DNA of 64,000 bases from Metarhizium brunneum (GCF_013426205.1 NC_089425.1:1550001-1614000), one strand, 5' to 3'. Shown: positions 20,132-33,305, counted from the stretch's first letter. Translations and numbers: made by a program. Notes: generated by a model not told the origin, from the letters alone.

Positions 20132-20708
20132 TTATTTGGGTTTAGATTCGGGCTGTTGCGTCGACAGCTTTGGCTCTGGAGCGTCCGGTCGTCGCTCATA
20201 GCGCTTCTCCGGGTCAATGACTCCGAAAAGGTTGCGCGCGTGACGGCGCATCTAAGGAGTGTGTCAGCAGTTATATTCCGTAGAAGAAACGAAATAGGAC
20301 TGGAAATTTGACAGACCTCTTCGGACGGCTTGTATTGCTTCCCCCACCATTCAAACTCGGAATAAAAAAGCAGCCAGACAAGGGCGGCTAGAAAACATCA
20401 GTGAGCAACAATGCCGACATTTTGTCGTTGGCGCGAGGAAATATAAAATGGGACACGGGCTCACCTGCGATTGTTGCCAGCTGCGCAAACTTGACGCCCT
20501 TTTCCCACCGTGGCGACCTGCTGGCCAGGAATATTCTGCGCTTGTACTTCTTTTCAAAGCGCAGCTGCTGTGCGTGGTTCAACTCCTTGAAGTTGGGGGG
20601 CCATACTTTGCGTGCTTGGTACGGGTTGTTGAACACGGTGAAGGGCACCTGCTTGGGGAGAGAGTCTTTGCCCGACTGAGCTAGTCGTCTTGCAGTGGCT
20701 GCAAACAT
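20132..20708 (-). CDS. small mitochondrial membrane protein, function unknown
   Basis: Three exons, 20708-20465, 20387-20317 and 20251-20132, give 144 residues; introns of 77 and 65 bases have GTGAGC..TAG and GTCTGT..TAG ends and keep the frame. The N-terminus (MFAATARRLAQSG) looks like a mitochondrial presequence. A basic block with WPPNFKEL and RFEKKYKRR precedes one membrane segment centred on ATIAAALVWLLFY. A polar tail with DPEKRYERR follows. I recognise this as a conserved fungal protein type but cannot name it; a role in the inner membrane, for example respiratory complex assembly, is inference. It converges with aps3. Confidence 0.75.
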
Positions 20709-21162
20709 GACTCTCTCTCTTTTTTTCGTGATGGTTGTGTGCGGAGGATGCGACACAGGGTGACTCGACTCGCTTTTTGATGCACCGGTGTTCGCTGTTG
20801 CCGATGTCGTGGATGCGTCGGTTCGTTGGTTGTGCGTCGCCAGCCGATGCTCTCTGTCGGCGCTAGCCAATGGTGCAGGAAAAGGTGCACATTGACTGCA
20901 TGTGGACATCTAGTTTTATTGGCCAGGCCGCCTTGTCAGTTAGTAGATCCGGGCAGCGCCGCTTTTACGCGGGGACAGCTGTGGCGTTTGTACAATTACT
21001 TCCGGACTTGGACGCGGTCGCCTGAATGTTGCATCTCAAGTCCATCGTCGTACTCCTTACACAACAATGGACATTTTGAGTTGTACTGAGCGAAGGACCC
21101 CAGCCAATAGTCACCTAATTTTTGATTCGATATAACGCCTACAAGGTCTCGCAAGGAAAGAT
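20709..21162. other. gene-free spacer
   Basis: Holds the promoter of the mitochondrial protein gene and the 3' end of the APH-type gene. Nothing else is visible. Confidence 0.4.
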
Positions 21163-22723
21163 CTAGACACCCCATCCCGACAGCATGTCATCAATAGCCT
21201 TCTCGGCCCTCGCTCTCATCTTGGCATTCTCCTCCCTCGTTTGCCGCCTCAACATGTCCACACTGCCCAGTTGCCACGGGAAAAGCATGTCGGTCAAAGT
21301 GTTAAGCTTCGCCAGCGTCGTCATTCCGCGGATATCCCTTGGTCGAAGCCCGCCACGCTCCCCCATAACCTCGTCCCATAGCTTTGCGAGCTCCCACGCG
21401 TCGGCGTGCTCTTCTTCCCCTGCTTCTGTGCTCGCGCCAAAGTTGCCCGTTAATATGGCCCGTCGGAGCTTGTCGGACTTTTGCTCGCGTGTAGTGCCGT
21501 GAACGTCATGGAGCGAGGTGAAGAAGAACTCGTGGGCTGGATTGTTGACGCCGGCAAAGTCAAAGTCGACGATGCCACTGATGCGCTTCTCTTCGGCGTC
21601 GTAGAGCATGTTGCTCATAGCTGTAACGTGAGTGTCAGCGCATCGCTTCAGAACAGAAGGCATTGTGGAATCGTTACTGACTAAAGTCAAAGTGCACAAA
21701 GCCAAGCTTGGACATATCAACGCCCGCATCTTGAAGTACACGGCGTAGCGTCACATTGAGAAATTGCTCGATGCGCTCACGGATCCCGTGGACTCGCCAT
21801 CCCTGAATCAACTCGTTGGCATCGGCTTCTTTTAGCTGACAGAGCATCTGGTGCCTCCAGACTTCATCGTACTCGCGCCATGGACCACCTGGCGCTCCCT
21901 GAATCGTCTCCTGGCCAGAGATAATGTTTCCTTCTTTATTTATGGTAAAACCACCAAAACAATCGACTCCAGGCGGCAACTCCACCCTCTGGATAGACGA
22001 GAAGATGGAGGCAATTTCAGGAATTATCAACTTCTTCTCCGCCATGTCGAAACTCTTAAACTGCTCGTGCAAGGGAGACCCCGTCAAGTACTCCATGACG
22101 ATCCATCCGAATCCCGTCTCATCGACTGGATGAGGTCCAGCGGCCGCTTTCCAAGCATAGACGGCCGGCACGAGGGAGGCATATCTAGAACCTAGCTGTG
22201 CGATAGCACCGCGCGCGAGATGCATTGCTGCAACCTCGTTTTCAATACGGTTTGTGTTGTTCAAGCCCATGGCTCTGGGATTGCTCATCCGCACAATGAC
22301 AGTAGAGACCCCTTCTGTAGGAGGCAAATCAGTGCATGGCTGCCGCCGCCATACCTGCTCTGATCCTGTGAAATGTTCTGCCAGAGCAGGCGACGACAGT
22401 TCTACCTTGTAGATGAAGTTGTTATAAGGAAAGGTTTGATCGTCAGCCCACCTCACAGGAGTAATCTCGACGCCCTTTTTACCAAAACAAATTAGTAACT
22501 AAGAAATTGCCGGCACTACACAACGTGACGCTTTTCTTCTCTTCCGTCTTCAACATCTAGGTGCTTGACGAAATATATCAAAGATAGAGAAAATACACAG
22601 CTCGTAATTGACACCAAGTTGGTGCCGCATTCAACCTTGACGAGCCTCTTGGCCGAGTCCGCGGATCACATCCTTGATCACAACCATGCGGCGCTCGAAG
22701 CTTTCCTTGTTTTGGGGGACCAT
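21163..22723 (-). CDS. aminoglycoside phosphotransferase (APH)-fold kinase-like protein
   Basis: Four exons fit one frame of 457 residues: 22723-22636, 22556-22522, 22474-21682 and 21620-21163. The kinase part shows a nucleotide-binding lobe starting TPVRWADDQTFPYNNFIYKV, an IVRMSNP strand, IVMEYLTGSPL as hinge, the catalytic loop HFDFTMSN (H-x-D-x4-N) and the metal-binding IVDFDFA. This is the phosphotransferase pattern used on small molecules such as aminoglycosides, choline or homoserine. The large fungal group has mostly unknown substrates. The last intron cuts the catalytic loop. The last two exons are certain; the first two (22723-22522) rest on splice signals alone and could differ. 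It is divergent from leucyl-tRNA synthetase. Confidence 0.82.
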
Positions 22724-23435
22724 TTTGAAGAGAGTTCCGATTCCGTAACTTTCTTGCTGGCCTGAATTGCCGGACTTGGTTTCACGTTAAGTAATACTTA
22801 AAAGTCCTGGTGCTCTGGGACTCTGAGGACCAAATGGTCCGGGAGAGCAGCTTATGATTGCGGAGCTATTTATACTCACGATTTCGTCCCCAAATTCAGA
22901 ACTTCTGCCTACGGCTGCTGCCTAAAAAGCCTTCCTAACTACCTCTAAGTACTTTTAAGTAGGTAGGGAATGTTGACTTGAGTGCTGACTGCTGCTACCC
23001 CATGCCGAGCACCACCTCGAATTAAGCCTTCAATGTTGTAAAAATGGCGAGGGCACTAAACCAAACATGGATTCAGCCACAGGCACTCAGCAAGCATCGA
23101 TCCCGGAAAAACGGCGGCCAGGGCACCGCTCAACTCTGCGCTGGTCGATCAGCCACACCCAGCCTGCCGTCACTGGTGCCCCGCGATTTTCACCCCTCCT
23201 TATGGCCAAAGGGCCACTTCGTCGGTGACTCAAAAAATTCCACTTACGACAATACATACTGCGATTTTGCCAGATTGCCTGCGCAAACGAACAAGAGTGA
23301 GGCAGGGGCGATCCTATCCCGCAAGTGAGTCAAATTGAGAATCTCCATCACAAGAATAAATACTGTGCTTTTGGCGGTTAGATGCGAAACTATGTCTGAT
23401 GCTGATAAGCTTGAAATCACCTGCAGGACTCCAAT
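22724..23435. promoter_or_regulatory. divergent promoter region, APH-like / LeuRS
   Basis: 712 bases without a gene between the two start codons. Leader sequence of LeuRS is expected near its right end. No specific site was recognised. Confidence 0.4.
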
Positions 23436-26400
23436 ATGGCTACAAATTCCGTGCCCAAGGCTATGGAGGCCTTGTCTATTTCTAAGACGAAAGAGTTGAA
23501 AGGGGTATGCGAGCCTCATTTGTCCTTTACTTTGCTAAGAACTTGTTCTGATAATTTCCCCGCCAGACCGAAAAAAGAGACTCCTTGATTGCCGTCGAGA
23601 AAAAGTACCAACAGAAATGGCAAGATGACAAAATCTTCGAAGTCGACGCTCCTACAACCACCGAAGTGCCTCTGCACTCAATCCCCGCCGCTGAGCTACG
23701 AGAAAAGGTTCCCAAATTCTTTGGATGCATGGCATATCCCTACATGAACGGTACTCTGCATGCTGGCCACACATTCTCGGCCAGTAAAGTCGAGTTTGCC
23801 GCTGGTGTTGCGAGAATGCAGGGCAAGCGTGCTCTGTTCCCCATGGGCTTCCACTGCACCGGCATGCCTATCAAGGCGTGCGCTGATAAGCTGATTAATG
23901 AGATTGGAAAGTTTGGCGAGGACTTCTCTGGCTACAACGAGGAAGAGGATGATGCTGCTGACGAGAAACCAGCCGCGGCACCCGTTAGCCACACCAAGGA
24001 GGATATCACCAAGTTCACTACCAACAAGAGCAAAACCAAGGCCAAAACCGCCAAGATGAAATACCAATTCCAAATTATGCAGGCGATTGGCATCCCCACA
24101 AAGGAGATTCATCAGTTTGCTGACCCTCAACACTGGCTCAAGTTCTTCCCTCCTCTGGCGATTCAAGACTTGACCAGCTTTGGTTGCAGAATTGACTGGC
24201 GCAGGTCTTTTATCACGACTGACGCGAATCCTTACTATGATGCCTTTGTCCGATGGCAAATGAACCGCCTGAAGGAGCTGAACAAGATCAAGTTTGGAAA
24301 GAGATATACCATCTACTCTATCAAGGATGGGCAGCCTTGCATGGATCACGACCGCGCCGAAGGAGAGGCGGTCGGTCCCCAGGAGTATACTGCCTTGAAG
24401 TTGAAGGTCTTGGAATGGTCACCCAAGGCTGCTGAGGTTGTCAAGGGCAAGGTTCCTGACAATGCTGAAATCTTCTTGGTTCCGGCAACTTTGAGACCCG
24501 AGACCATGTATGGCCAGACTTGCTGCTTTGTTGGGCCTAAGATCACGTACGGTCTGTTCAAAGCTGGTGAGAACTCATATTATGTTGTCACTGAAAGAGC
24601 TGCTCGCAATATGGCGTACCAAGGCATCTTGGCCCAGGAGGGAGTTGTTGAGAAAGCCGGCGAAATCCAGGGCACTGACATGGTCGGCACTTTGGTACAT
24701 GCACCGCTGTCATGCCACAAGGAAGGCGTTCGTGTCCTGCCGATGGAGACTGTTTTGCCCACCAAGGGAACGGGCGTCGTCACCTCTGTGCCCTCGGACA
24801 GTCCTGATGACTTTGCCACCGTTACCGAGTTGGCCAAGAAGGCCGACTACTACGGCATCAAGAAGGAATGGGCTGAGTTGGAGATCTACCCCATTATTGA
24901 AACCCCTTCATATGGTGACTTATGCGCGCCTTTCTTGATCAAGAAGTTGAAGATTGCTTCTCCCAAGGACACCAAGCAATTGGAAGAGGCCAAGGAGTTG
25001 TCTTACAAGGAGGGTTACTACCAGGGCATTTTGAAAGTCGGTGACTTCAAGGGCGAAAAGGTTGAGACTGCCAAACCCAAGGTTCGCGCCCAGCTGATTG
25101 ATGCCGGCGACGGATTTGCCTACTCGGAGCCTGAGCGAAAGGTCGTTTCTCGATCTGGAGATGACTGTATTGTTGCTCTGATGGACCAGTGGTATTTGGA
25201 TTACGGTGAGGAGAAATGGAGAGAGACTGCCCTGAAATGGGTTGAGAACGCCGATGGCAAGGGCTTGAACACTTGGACCGCCGAGACCAGGCACAGTTTC
25301 GAAGGTGTCTTAAACTGGTTGAACCAGTGGGCTTGCGCCCGTACCTACGGCTTGGGATCCAAGTTGCCCTGGGATCCCCAATTCCTGGTTGAGAGTTTAA
25401 GTGACTCCACCATCTACATGGCCTACTACACCGTGTGCCACTGGTTGCACAAGGACCTGTATGGGCGTGAGAAGGGTGTCGGAAATATTGCTCCTGAACA
25501 ACTGACAGACGACGTCTGGGACTATCTCTTCTGTCGTCGCGACTTGAGCGAAGACATCTTGAACTCATCCAAGATTCCCAAGGCTACACTGGAGAGTATG
25601 CGCCGTGAATTCGAATACTTCTACCCGTTGGATGTGCGAAGCTCCGGCAAAGACTTGATTCCCAACCACTTGACCTTCTTCTTGTACATTCACTTGGCCA
25701 TATTCCCACCTGAATACTGGCCACGAGGTATCCGAGCCAATGGTCACTTAATGCTCAATGGAGAGAAAATGGCCAAGAGTACCGGTAACTTCATGACCCT
25801 GCGCGACTTGGTCGAAAAGTACGGCGCCGATGCCTCGCGTATTGCCATTGCTGACGCCGGTGACGGTGTATCTGATGCCAATTTCGAAGAAGATGTCGCC
25901 GACAACAACATTCTGCGCCTGTTCAACTTGCGTGAGTGGTGTGAAGAGATGGTCAGAGACGAAGCTGATCTGCGCACCGGCGAGACCAACACCTTCCAAG
26001 ACGCCCTCTTCCACAACGAAATGAACGGCGCCGCGCGCGAGGCCATTGACCAATACGCCCAGACCAATTACAAGCTGGCCCTCAAGGCCGCTCTGTACGA
26101 ATTGACAGGCGCCCGGGACTTCTACCGCGAGGCCTGCGCCGCCGGCGGCATCAAGATGCACAAGGACCTGGTGTTCAAGTACATCGAGCTGCAGGCCCTC
26201 CTGATGGCCGTCATCGCCCCCCACTGGTCTGAATACATCTGGTTGGAGGTGCTGAAGAAGCCCAGCACCATCCACGACGCTACCTTCCCCAGCATCCCTC
26301 CCGTCGACGCCACCTTGTCCGCCAAGCGAGACTACGTGCGCAACACGGCATCCAACATCAACTCGGCCGAGGGCCTGCAGCTAAAGAAGAAGGCCAAGGG

Positions 26401-26869
26401 CAAGGAGACCTCTTTCGACCCCAAACGCCCCAAGAAGCTGACCATTTACATCTCGGACAAGTTCCCGGCCTGGCAGGCCAAGTACATCGACCTGCTGAAG
26501 GAAATGTGGGATCCAGCCACAAAGTCCGTCAACGACAAGGAGCTGAATGGAAAGATCGCCAAGATGGGCGAGATGAAAAAGGCGATGCCCTTTGCGCAGA
26601 CCCTGAAGAAGCGCCTGCAGTCGGGCGAATCCCCCAGCGTGGTCTTGGAGCAAAAGCTTGCGTTTGATGAAAAGGAGACGCTGGCGCAGATGCTGCCTGG
26701 CTTGAAGAAGGCCGCCGGCCTGGTGGAGTGTGACGTGTTGGTGGTCGAGGAAGGCGGCAAGAAGGGCGTGAACCTCGTCGACGGCACGGGGGTTGATATC
26801 ACGGCGCCGACGGCGGAGAATGCTGTGCCTGGGGTGCCGACGTTCTTTTTTGAGAATGTTGATGCGTAG
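23436..26869 (+). CDS. cdc60: leucyl-tRNA synthetase, cytosolic
   Basis: Exon 1 (23436-23504) and exon 2 (23567-26869) join in phase 0 across a 62-base GTATGC..CAG intron into 1123 residues, the usual size of the eukaryotic cytosolic enzyme. It charges tRNA-Leu with leucine. The class I HIGH motif appears as HAGH (residues 88-91) in YMNGTLHAGHTF, as in yeast. The large CP1 editing insert spans roughly residues 280-520 and includes the T-rich stretch near PTKGTGVVTSVPSDSPDD. The second class I motif is KMAKS (757-761) in place of KMSKS. The C-terminal 300 residues are the eukaryote-type anticodon-side extension. No presequence is present, so a separate mitochondrial enzyme is expected elsewhere. 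Confidence 0.97.
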
Positions 26870-29800
26870 AAAGCATTACGATGGATGGGTGTTCTGGCGA
26901 TTATGCTGCGGGGGACTACTAGGTTGGTAAAAGACGATAAATCAGGTAGACATGATTTGTTTATTTGCTGCTCTTCACGGAAGTAATATCATATATGTGA
27001 CGCGTGAGCCATGGACTATATTGAATGCTGCTGCTGAGTGAGCTCAAGGCATTGAGACGGACGGGCCTTCATCCACGATGCGAATTTTTGACAGAAGATG
27101 AGACGAAATCAAGGACAGAAGCCTGTCATCGCACAACAATCAGGTCGTGTTGTCGTTGCCACTCTCACGGATGCAGGATTGCGTGCTTGGTATACGACCA
27201 CGAAGTGAAGCATGCGCGCGAGGATAAACATGTTTGCATTCATTCACGAGATGCGCCATGATTGACGGTCGCTCCCGCGGATGCCCCTGATGACAAAAAC
27301 AGGCACGTCGGCCAATTTATCTCGTGCAGCATTGCCCAAACGGGTTGGAGGGTCGGCATCTACAAAAGGCGTCACAGTCTGACACTACTTTTGCTTCTGC
27401 TTCATGCGGCGGCGGCCGATACAGTAAGAGTCTGAGCCACAACGGGGAGCAATCAGAACAGAGCTGGTTGCATTAGAGGTCGAGTAGATCGCAATTGCCA
27501 CAGATGATCAACAATGCAATCATCTGCCCACCATGATACCTGTCTTGGGTCACGATGACGGGAGAGGAGGGGATCAAAGGCTTACGTAGTCTCGTGTCCC
27601 CCCAGCATGGGAATAGGACGTGGCCAGTGAATGGCCAACAGCCTTGTTTCTAGCTAGATTTCCTTGGGCCAAGCAGGAAGGATCAAATACTTTCAAGGAC
27701 CGGTCGACCTCTGATCGGCTCACTCTGCCTCAGTCCCAAGTCATGGCGGTTGGGCGGCCTCCCTTCTTCACATGAGTAATTTTAGAAGTCGTCCCTGCAT
27801 CACAAGCCATATATTAGACACCACGATAGCACGGAATAAGTGAAGCTCGACTGGACTCTCTCAGTAACGAGTCGTTTGACAGAGTAGCGTAATGATGGAG
27901 ATGGCTGCGCACCGTCTCTAAAAGAGTTTATCAGGCGAGTTGCTTACCAGTCATCTGGTTTCCTGTCGACGTGGGCCCTGCATTGCATTAACTTACAGCC
28001 GTTTCGAAAAGTTGGCGACAAACAACTGAACCGAGATTTTGACACGAATGTGCGCATAGGCACTCAGAGGTTATCACGGCGGCCTCTCGATCTGTTGGTG
28101 CAACTAGCAGTGTGTGACACCATCAACCAGGATATGTCGTGTCGGCATTTCCCCGTAATACGTAGTTTGAACAATACCCCGGGCACTCCGTACTACTCCG
28201 TACTGCTGGAGCATTAATGCACATGTGTTATCTGGGGCTGGCAATGATGGAATGGTGAGTGCGTTGGGGCCGCAAACTCCAACCTGCAAAGTTGGCGCCA
28301 CCAAGCCTGCAGAACGCCAAGATCCTTTTCTTCTCTGAATCGAAAGCTGCTTGGTCGCATCGTGATATCCGGGTAGATTCGCCACAGGCCAGATTGCGTT
28401 GTGGGGTGCTTTTTGTGCCATTGTACGGAGTACGGAGTACGAGATCGTCGAAATGGTGAGCAGTTCGCGTGCAGCTTGTGTAGCAGCGTTCAAATGTTGC
28501 CGCGTGCCGCGCGCCGCGTCAATCTTGCTAGACATCCTCTTCACGCCACAGCTCACATTCTTGGAACCTGGGGCATGGCCATCAATTGTCCAAGCTGGAA
28601 TATGCCCCGTCTTCTGTTGTACGGAGTGTGCCTTCAAGCAATTATTCGCAGACATCGTTGTCGGGCCAAGTATCAACCACTTACTCCGTACAACCACCCA
28701 GGACGCCTGCAAAACCCCACTGAGATGAGCGGACCATGTCCATGCTAGGTTCCTGCAATGCAGTGCAAGAAATAATTCCGCTCCATACTAGTGCTTCGTA
28801 CTGTCCAGTACAATCCATTCGTGACAAACACCTTGTTTCGTGACTTGACTCGGTCCGACAAGTTCTCCGTATCCTGGAATTAGATCCTCAAGGATCGATG
28901 ACCAGGAGGAAATGAACGAGCGACCCTGGCAGCCTACAATAGTACCTTCCAGGAAACGGACGCTACCCAGTAGGCATTGATTGCATTTCATTTGATATGG
29001 CAGCCTTGGTAAACTGAATAGCACAAGGATGGTTTATGGAAACAAGGGCATAGGATGCGATTCGAGACAGAGTCTGGAGGGTTCACGATGCCCATGCCCT
29101 CTTGGTCAGAGACATGTCTCTGTGCTCACAGTTCCAGTTGGTCAGGGCCAAGGCTAAGCTTTCTGGAGGTCTAGAACAGAAAAAGCTTCGCTATCGGCAG
29201 TACTAATTAGGGTGAGCTTTGTTTGCCACCCCGGTCGGTTCCGGACAAGCCTCGTCTGATTAAATTTTTGCGAGTACGAGCCACTGAACGGTACTCCGTA
29301 CAGGCGAGATAAGCATCATTTCATCAGCGCACGACTTGTGGGTACCGAGCAATAGTTGCGAGCAATTTCGTCAATTTGCTGGCCATCGATATTATGGAGA
29401 ATCTAGGCAAGAAGTCTCTGTTGATTGTCTGTGGCGGTCAACCATACCATCTCAGGGGATGGGTCATGGTTTGTAATGGGAGTCGTCGCCATACCTTGAA
29501 CCAGAGTTGGGTAGTTCGTACGGAGTAGCAGTTGAGCAGTTGCCATGGCCATGTGCATTCATTCGTATCTGCACCATCAAACCAAGTATGTAAACAGGTT
29601 GTTGCCGTTGCTGTCGTGGGCGATCCTTGCTGTGTTTGGCCCAGATGACGCAAACCTTTTATTGCCGGTTATGTGATAGTAGAGTCGATGCTGTAAAGGC
29701 CGCAAACAGAGTTTTGAGAGTTGAGGACGGTGTGAGGTAGCTTAGAAAGGCGATCAGCGGTGGGCCAAATAAATAAACAGTCTGATACAGAGAGCCACAG

Positions 29801-31647
29801 TCGAAACAGCCTCATGACAACTTGTTTGGTGAACGGTGACGGCCATGACTTGGACATTTGGATCAACAAGGGGAGCCGTTGCCTGCTTGCTTCCCTGCTG
29901 CCCCGTCTGCCGTTTCGATGGCGTTTCTTGCTGGTTTAGTTCGGGGGCAGTGGGGGCAGGAGCGACCAGGCGACCTGGCAAACAGCCGCAAAGGTCACCA
30001 ATAGCCGCAGCGAACAGGAGCGTGTGGTAGCAGGCATTGTGCAAGCAAGTGGCACGTCCACCATAGCTGCAATATGCAAGACTCCGTAGTAGTAGTACTC
30101 CGTACTCCGTACATGTACATATGTACTCTGACGTTATTTTTATATCACGTCCACGGTTCGTTTGGCAGCAGGTTTGCAACACTTGTTGTGATTACCTGGC
30201 AGCACCACCCCAATGGCCGGCCATCCACCGGCCCAAAGCCCTCTCTGCCTCTCTGCCCGAAGCTCTGCCCGAAGCTCTGCCCGAAGCTCTGTCCGTCCAG
30301 CTCCTGCCGTGGCCCAATGCACGCATGCGGCAAAACCAGAGTCAAAGCCGCATGGCCGAAGTGGGATTCTGGTGCTGCGTACGGAGTAATGAAGACGAGA
30401 CGAGGCTCTATGACAACATCGATCCAATGTACCTGCTTCGGACTCAGCCACTCGTCAACCGGCGAAGCATAGCAACAAGGGTACCAGCAATCTACCTAAG
30501 CCACATGTATTGCAAGCCACTTACTTGAGTCAATTGGTGCATCTCAGCACCCCAACCATCTACCGTCTCCACCACACCCAGTTGACCTCCTCGACAGCTT
30601 TTCCGCCACTAGCGACTCATGCTGTGTGAGCCATGATTTTTTTTTAAATGTTGATGCTCTAGACTTTGTGTCAGCGCGCACGAAACGGCGTGCCAATCGG
30701 CTACACCCAGATGGCGCGGCTACCGTTACAGGCAAAGCGTGTCTTTCTACATTGAGTTGTCCGGTGTACTAATACTAGCAGCGGCCTTGGGTTTGTACAT
30801 ACTGCTGGTCCAGCCACCACTTGCCACCCACCACTCACCATTCAGCTCTCCAGCAAAACGGCTCTTTTCGATTTTGGTGCCACTTTTCTCTCTTTCTTTT
30901 TTTTATTACTCCGTAGTTTTTCCAAATTTTTCTGTCCCCCCTTTGATATGTACGACGGCTCCCGCAAGGCAAGCAAGATGGCCGCACGCACTCCCCTGCT
31001 TCCCTTGTCCAACTCCCCACCTGCATGCAGCAAATGAACTGGGGTGTATCGAAGCTGTTGTACACCCACTGTACAATTCTCCAACAACCTCGAGACAGGA
31101 GATAACGCACCAGGCCATTTTCACACCACTCGACATTACCACCTACCCAATTCACATGTCCATTTGCTTGCTTCTTTCCCAGCTTCAAGCTCCGGCTTTA
31201 TATGGGTACATACAACCTTGCCCACTTCCTGTCCACTTGGCAAATACCAAGCTTCGTGGAGAAGGTCATTGTCAGCCCTGCAACTGTCGTGTTGGTGCTC
31301 TCTTATAACTCGACTCTACTCCTGCGTCGCCTTCGCCGTCGCCGTTGTCGTCACATCCGCTCTCGCCGTGTGCAAACACAATCAATACTCGGCACTCTTG
31401 CACCATCCGTTTGCATCCATCTTAGAATCAACACCAAGACAATCCTATCACCGTTAGCCTTTCGCATGAACGCGAGGAGAGCAGCATACCAGGCCTATTG
31501 ATTTAATTCTTGGCAGCTGCTCTCTTTATTTTCGTCTTACAAACACTCGTCGCAAGTTATCAATTCGTCGGCGTTCAGTACCCTCGAGATTCGCTGCCCC
31601 GGTGTCATCGAACAATTCTGTCTTCAGCCGCTCGATAACCAGCCGCA
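26870..31647. other. 4.8-kb gene-free stretch rich in the TACTCCGTA motif
   Basis: I find no supported gene. The 9-mer TACTCCGTA or its complement TACGGAGTA (including overlapping and near copies) occurs around 28185-28202, 28424-28439, 28619, 28682, 29292, 29519, 30081-30111, 30380 and 30907. A 12-base tandem repeat lies at 30251-30295. The section 30800-31640 is pyrimidine-rich on the plus strand and probably the leader of the small anchored-protein gene at 31648. Frames such as 28104-28712 (minus) have no recognisable content. Confidence 0.45.
30251..30295 (+). repeat. 12-base tandem repeat, 3.75 copies
   Basis: Three exact copies of CTCTGCCCGAAG followed by a partial, one-base-changed copy. 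It reads open in several frames because the unit is a multiple of three, so apparent proteins here are repeats, not genes. Confidence 0.85.
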
Positions 31648-32081
31648 ATGCGCATCACCCACCTTCTAGGCGCACTTGGCGCCGCGTCTGTAGCCATTGC
31701 GACTTCATCAGGAGAGCCATCCAACTCCCCGAGTGCTTCCATACCAACGGAGAAACCATTGGCGAGATCAACCAGCATATCCGCTGTCCTGCAGAGCGGT
31801 ACGACATTAGGCCGCTCGCGGTCTGTCAACGCAACCAGTATGTTCCTCTTATCATGTTACTCGGCCTCCATGGCATCTTCAGCGTAAATGATTTGTGTTG
31901 CATTGTACAGCATCCTAACACTTCATTAGCTCCTTTTATCACGACAACCTCACCGACCACAACGCCTAATACCACCACATCGCACACGGCAGAACTCACC
32001 GGGGGCGCCATTCCACAACAGATGCAAGCTTCCATGGCTGGTCTCTTGGGATTCTGCATCATGGGTCTTGTCATGTTATAA
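31648..32081 (+). CDS. small secreted, probably GPI-anchored Ser/Thr-rich protein
   Basis: Exons 31648-31837 and 31930-32081 join across a 92-base GTATGT..CTAAC..TAG intron into 113 residues. The first 18 or so residues (MRITHLLGALGAASVAIA) are a signal peptide. The body is Ser/Thr/Pro-rich, with one N-glycosylation site (NATT) spanning the splice junction and threonine runs suited to O-mannosylation. After a small-residue site (TGGA) the last 15 residues are hydrophobic (MAGLLGFCIMGLVML), the layout of a GPI-attachment signal. So the mature protein is a short glycosylated wall or membrane stalk. No family is recognised. A second frame is open from 31602 to 32081 without a splice, but it lacks a signal peptide at its start and ignores the near-consensus intron. 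Confidence 0.6.
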
Positions 32082-33305
32082 ACACGGGCAGTTTGCACAG
32101 GCATTCAACCTTGCATTGATCATGCAACGATGGGAAGATTAGGATCGGTAATCAGGCAAGCAGCTTTTGAGATTGGGGGAACAACATTTTGGCATACGAA
32201 CTAATGATTCTACACGACATCGCGCCATCACGCGAGCGGTGTACGCGCGCTCTTTCCGTCGCAATTCGTGCGGGCACATGCATTCTTATGATTTATTTGT
32301 ACACCCTTCGGTCGTGGCCCGTTTCTATATCACGGCAGCGGCAGACCAAGGGAGGTGGCTGACAAGTGCATTCACAACAAACGCATCAGCGTTCATTTAG
32401 ACAACGCCCCAGGCGGGTCCGGCATTAATAGATAGAGATACCACATTCTGGTTTTAACTGGACACCAGCACTCAATGCCAGAGTCTGGTTTATCCACAGA
32501 GACAAAACTGCCTTTTCCGGCAGGGATTAATACAATAGTATTCAAATGCTTGATAGCGGAGAGTTGCGAGGTGTGAGATTGTATTCTCATTCAAACAGCG
32601 AGTCGGGGCGAATCCTTGGCTCAACTTGAACATGAGAAGCCGGTATTCTGAGCTGCTTGGTGGCGGGCAGCCCGGGACATTGCCAAAGCACTGTCAGGGA
32701 CTTGACACTCTGCGAACCATACAATACATGCCTTGGCCCAGCTATATGTATACGGACAAAGTCCATGGCGGTCTTCCAGCGCCTTGAGCATCCTGACCAC
32801 CGTCAAAAGCAGGCATCGTACTGCAGACCGTGCAGAGCCAGGTTTCTACATGTTCCTCACCTGTCCATCCATTATTGCATAAAGTTCCGCCGAATTATGT
32901 GTCACTCAGTCGAGTCTTGAGAGGACACGTTCATAATGGATTCGAATTTTGATGCCGATAATGCGCTCCCTACCCCTGTGCATTGTCTTGGGCCTTTGCA
33001 GCTTGCCAGAGGCCTCCCACATTCGCTGTTCCATGTTATCCTACAGTCAGAGGCGATAAAATTTTGCCCAACCTTGGGCCACTCTGCGCAAGCAATCGGG
33101 TGGGCAAATACTTGTTGCCTCCCACTGGACATTGGCGCAACGAGATGACTCGATTCGGGCTGGGGGTTACAGCGATCTCGGCAAATGTGTTGGACGACCA
33201 ACAGATTGGGTTCGCCCGCGAGTAGGTTCTAGGAACGTTGACGGCTCTGCTTAATGATGCCCTTCAGATGCTTGCGAGTTCCTCGTTTTCATCCTAACGG
33301 CATGT
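32082..33305. other. gene-free spacer
   Basis: Frames at 32657-32920 and 32936-33148 (plus) and 32902-33201 (minus) overlap one another and lack recognisable content. Nothing else seen. Confidence 0.4.

Noticed and set aside
25748..26275. 175-codon minus-strand frame inside LeuRS
   Set aside because: Antisense of a highly conserved gene; no independent evidence.
28104..28712. 202-codon minus-strand frame
   Set aside because: Low-complexity mixture with many Cys, Ser and Thr but no domain, no homologous feel, and no start or splice context; it also overlaps frames on the other strand.
30074..30528. Frames of 132 and 135 codons on the plus strand
   Set aside because: They are carried by the 12-base tandem repeat and TACTCCGTA words, not by protein-like sequence.
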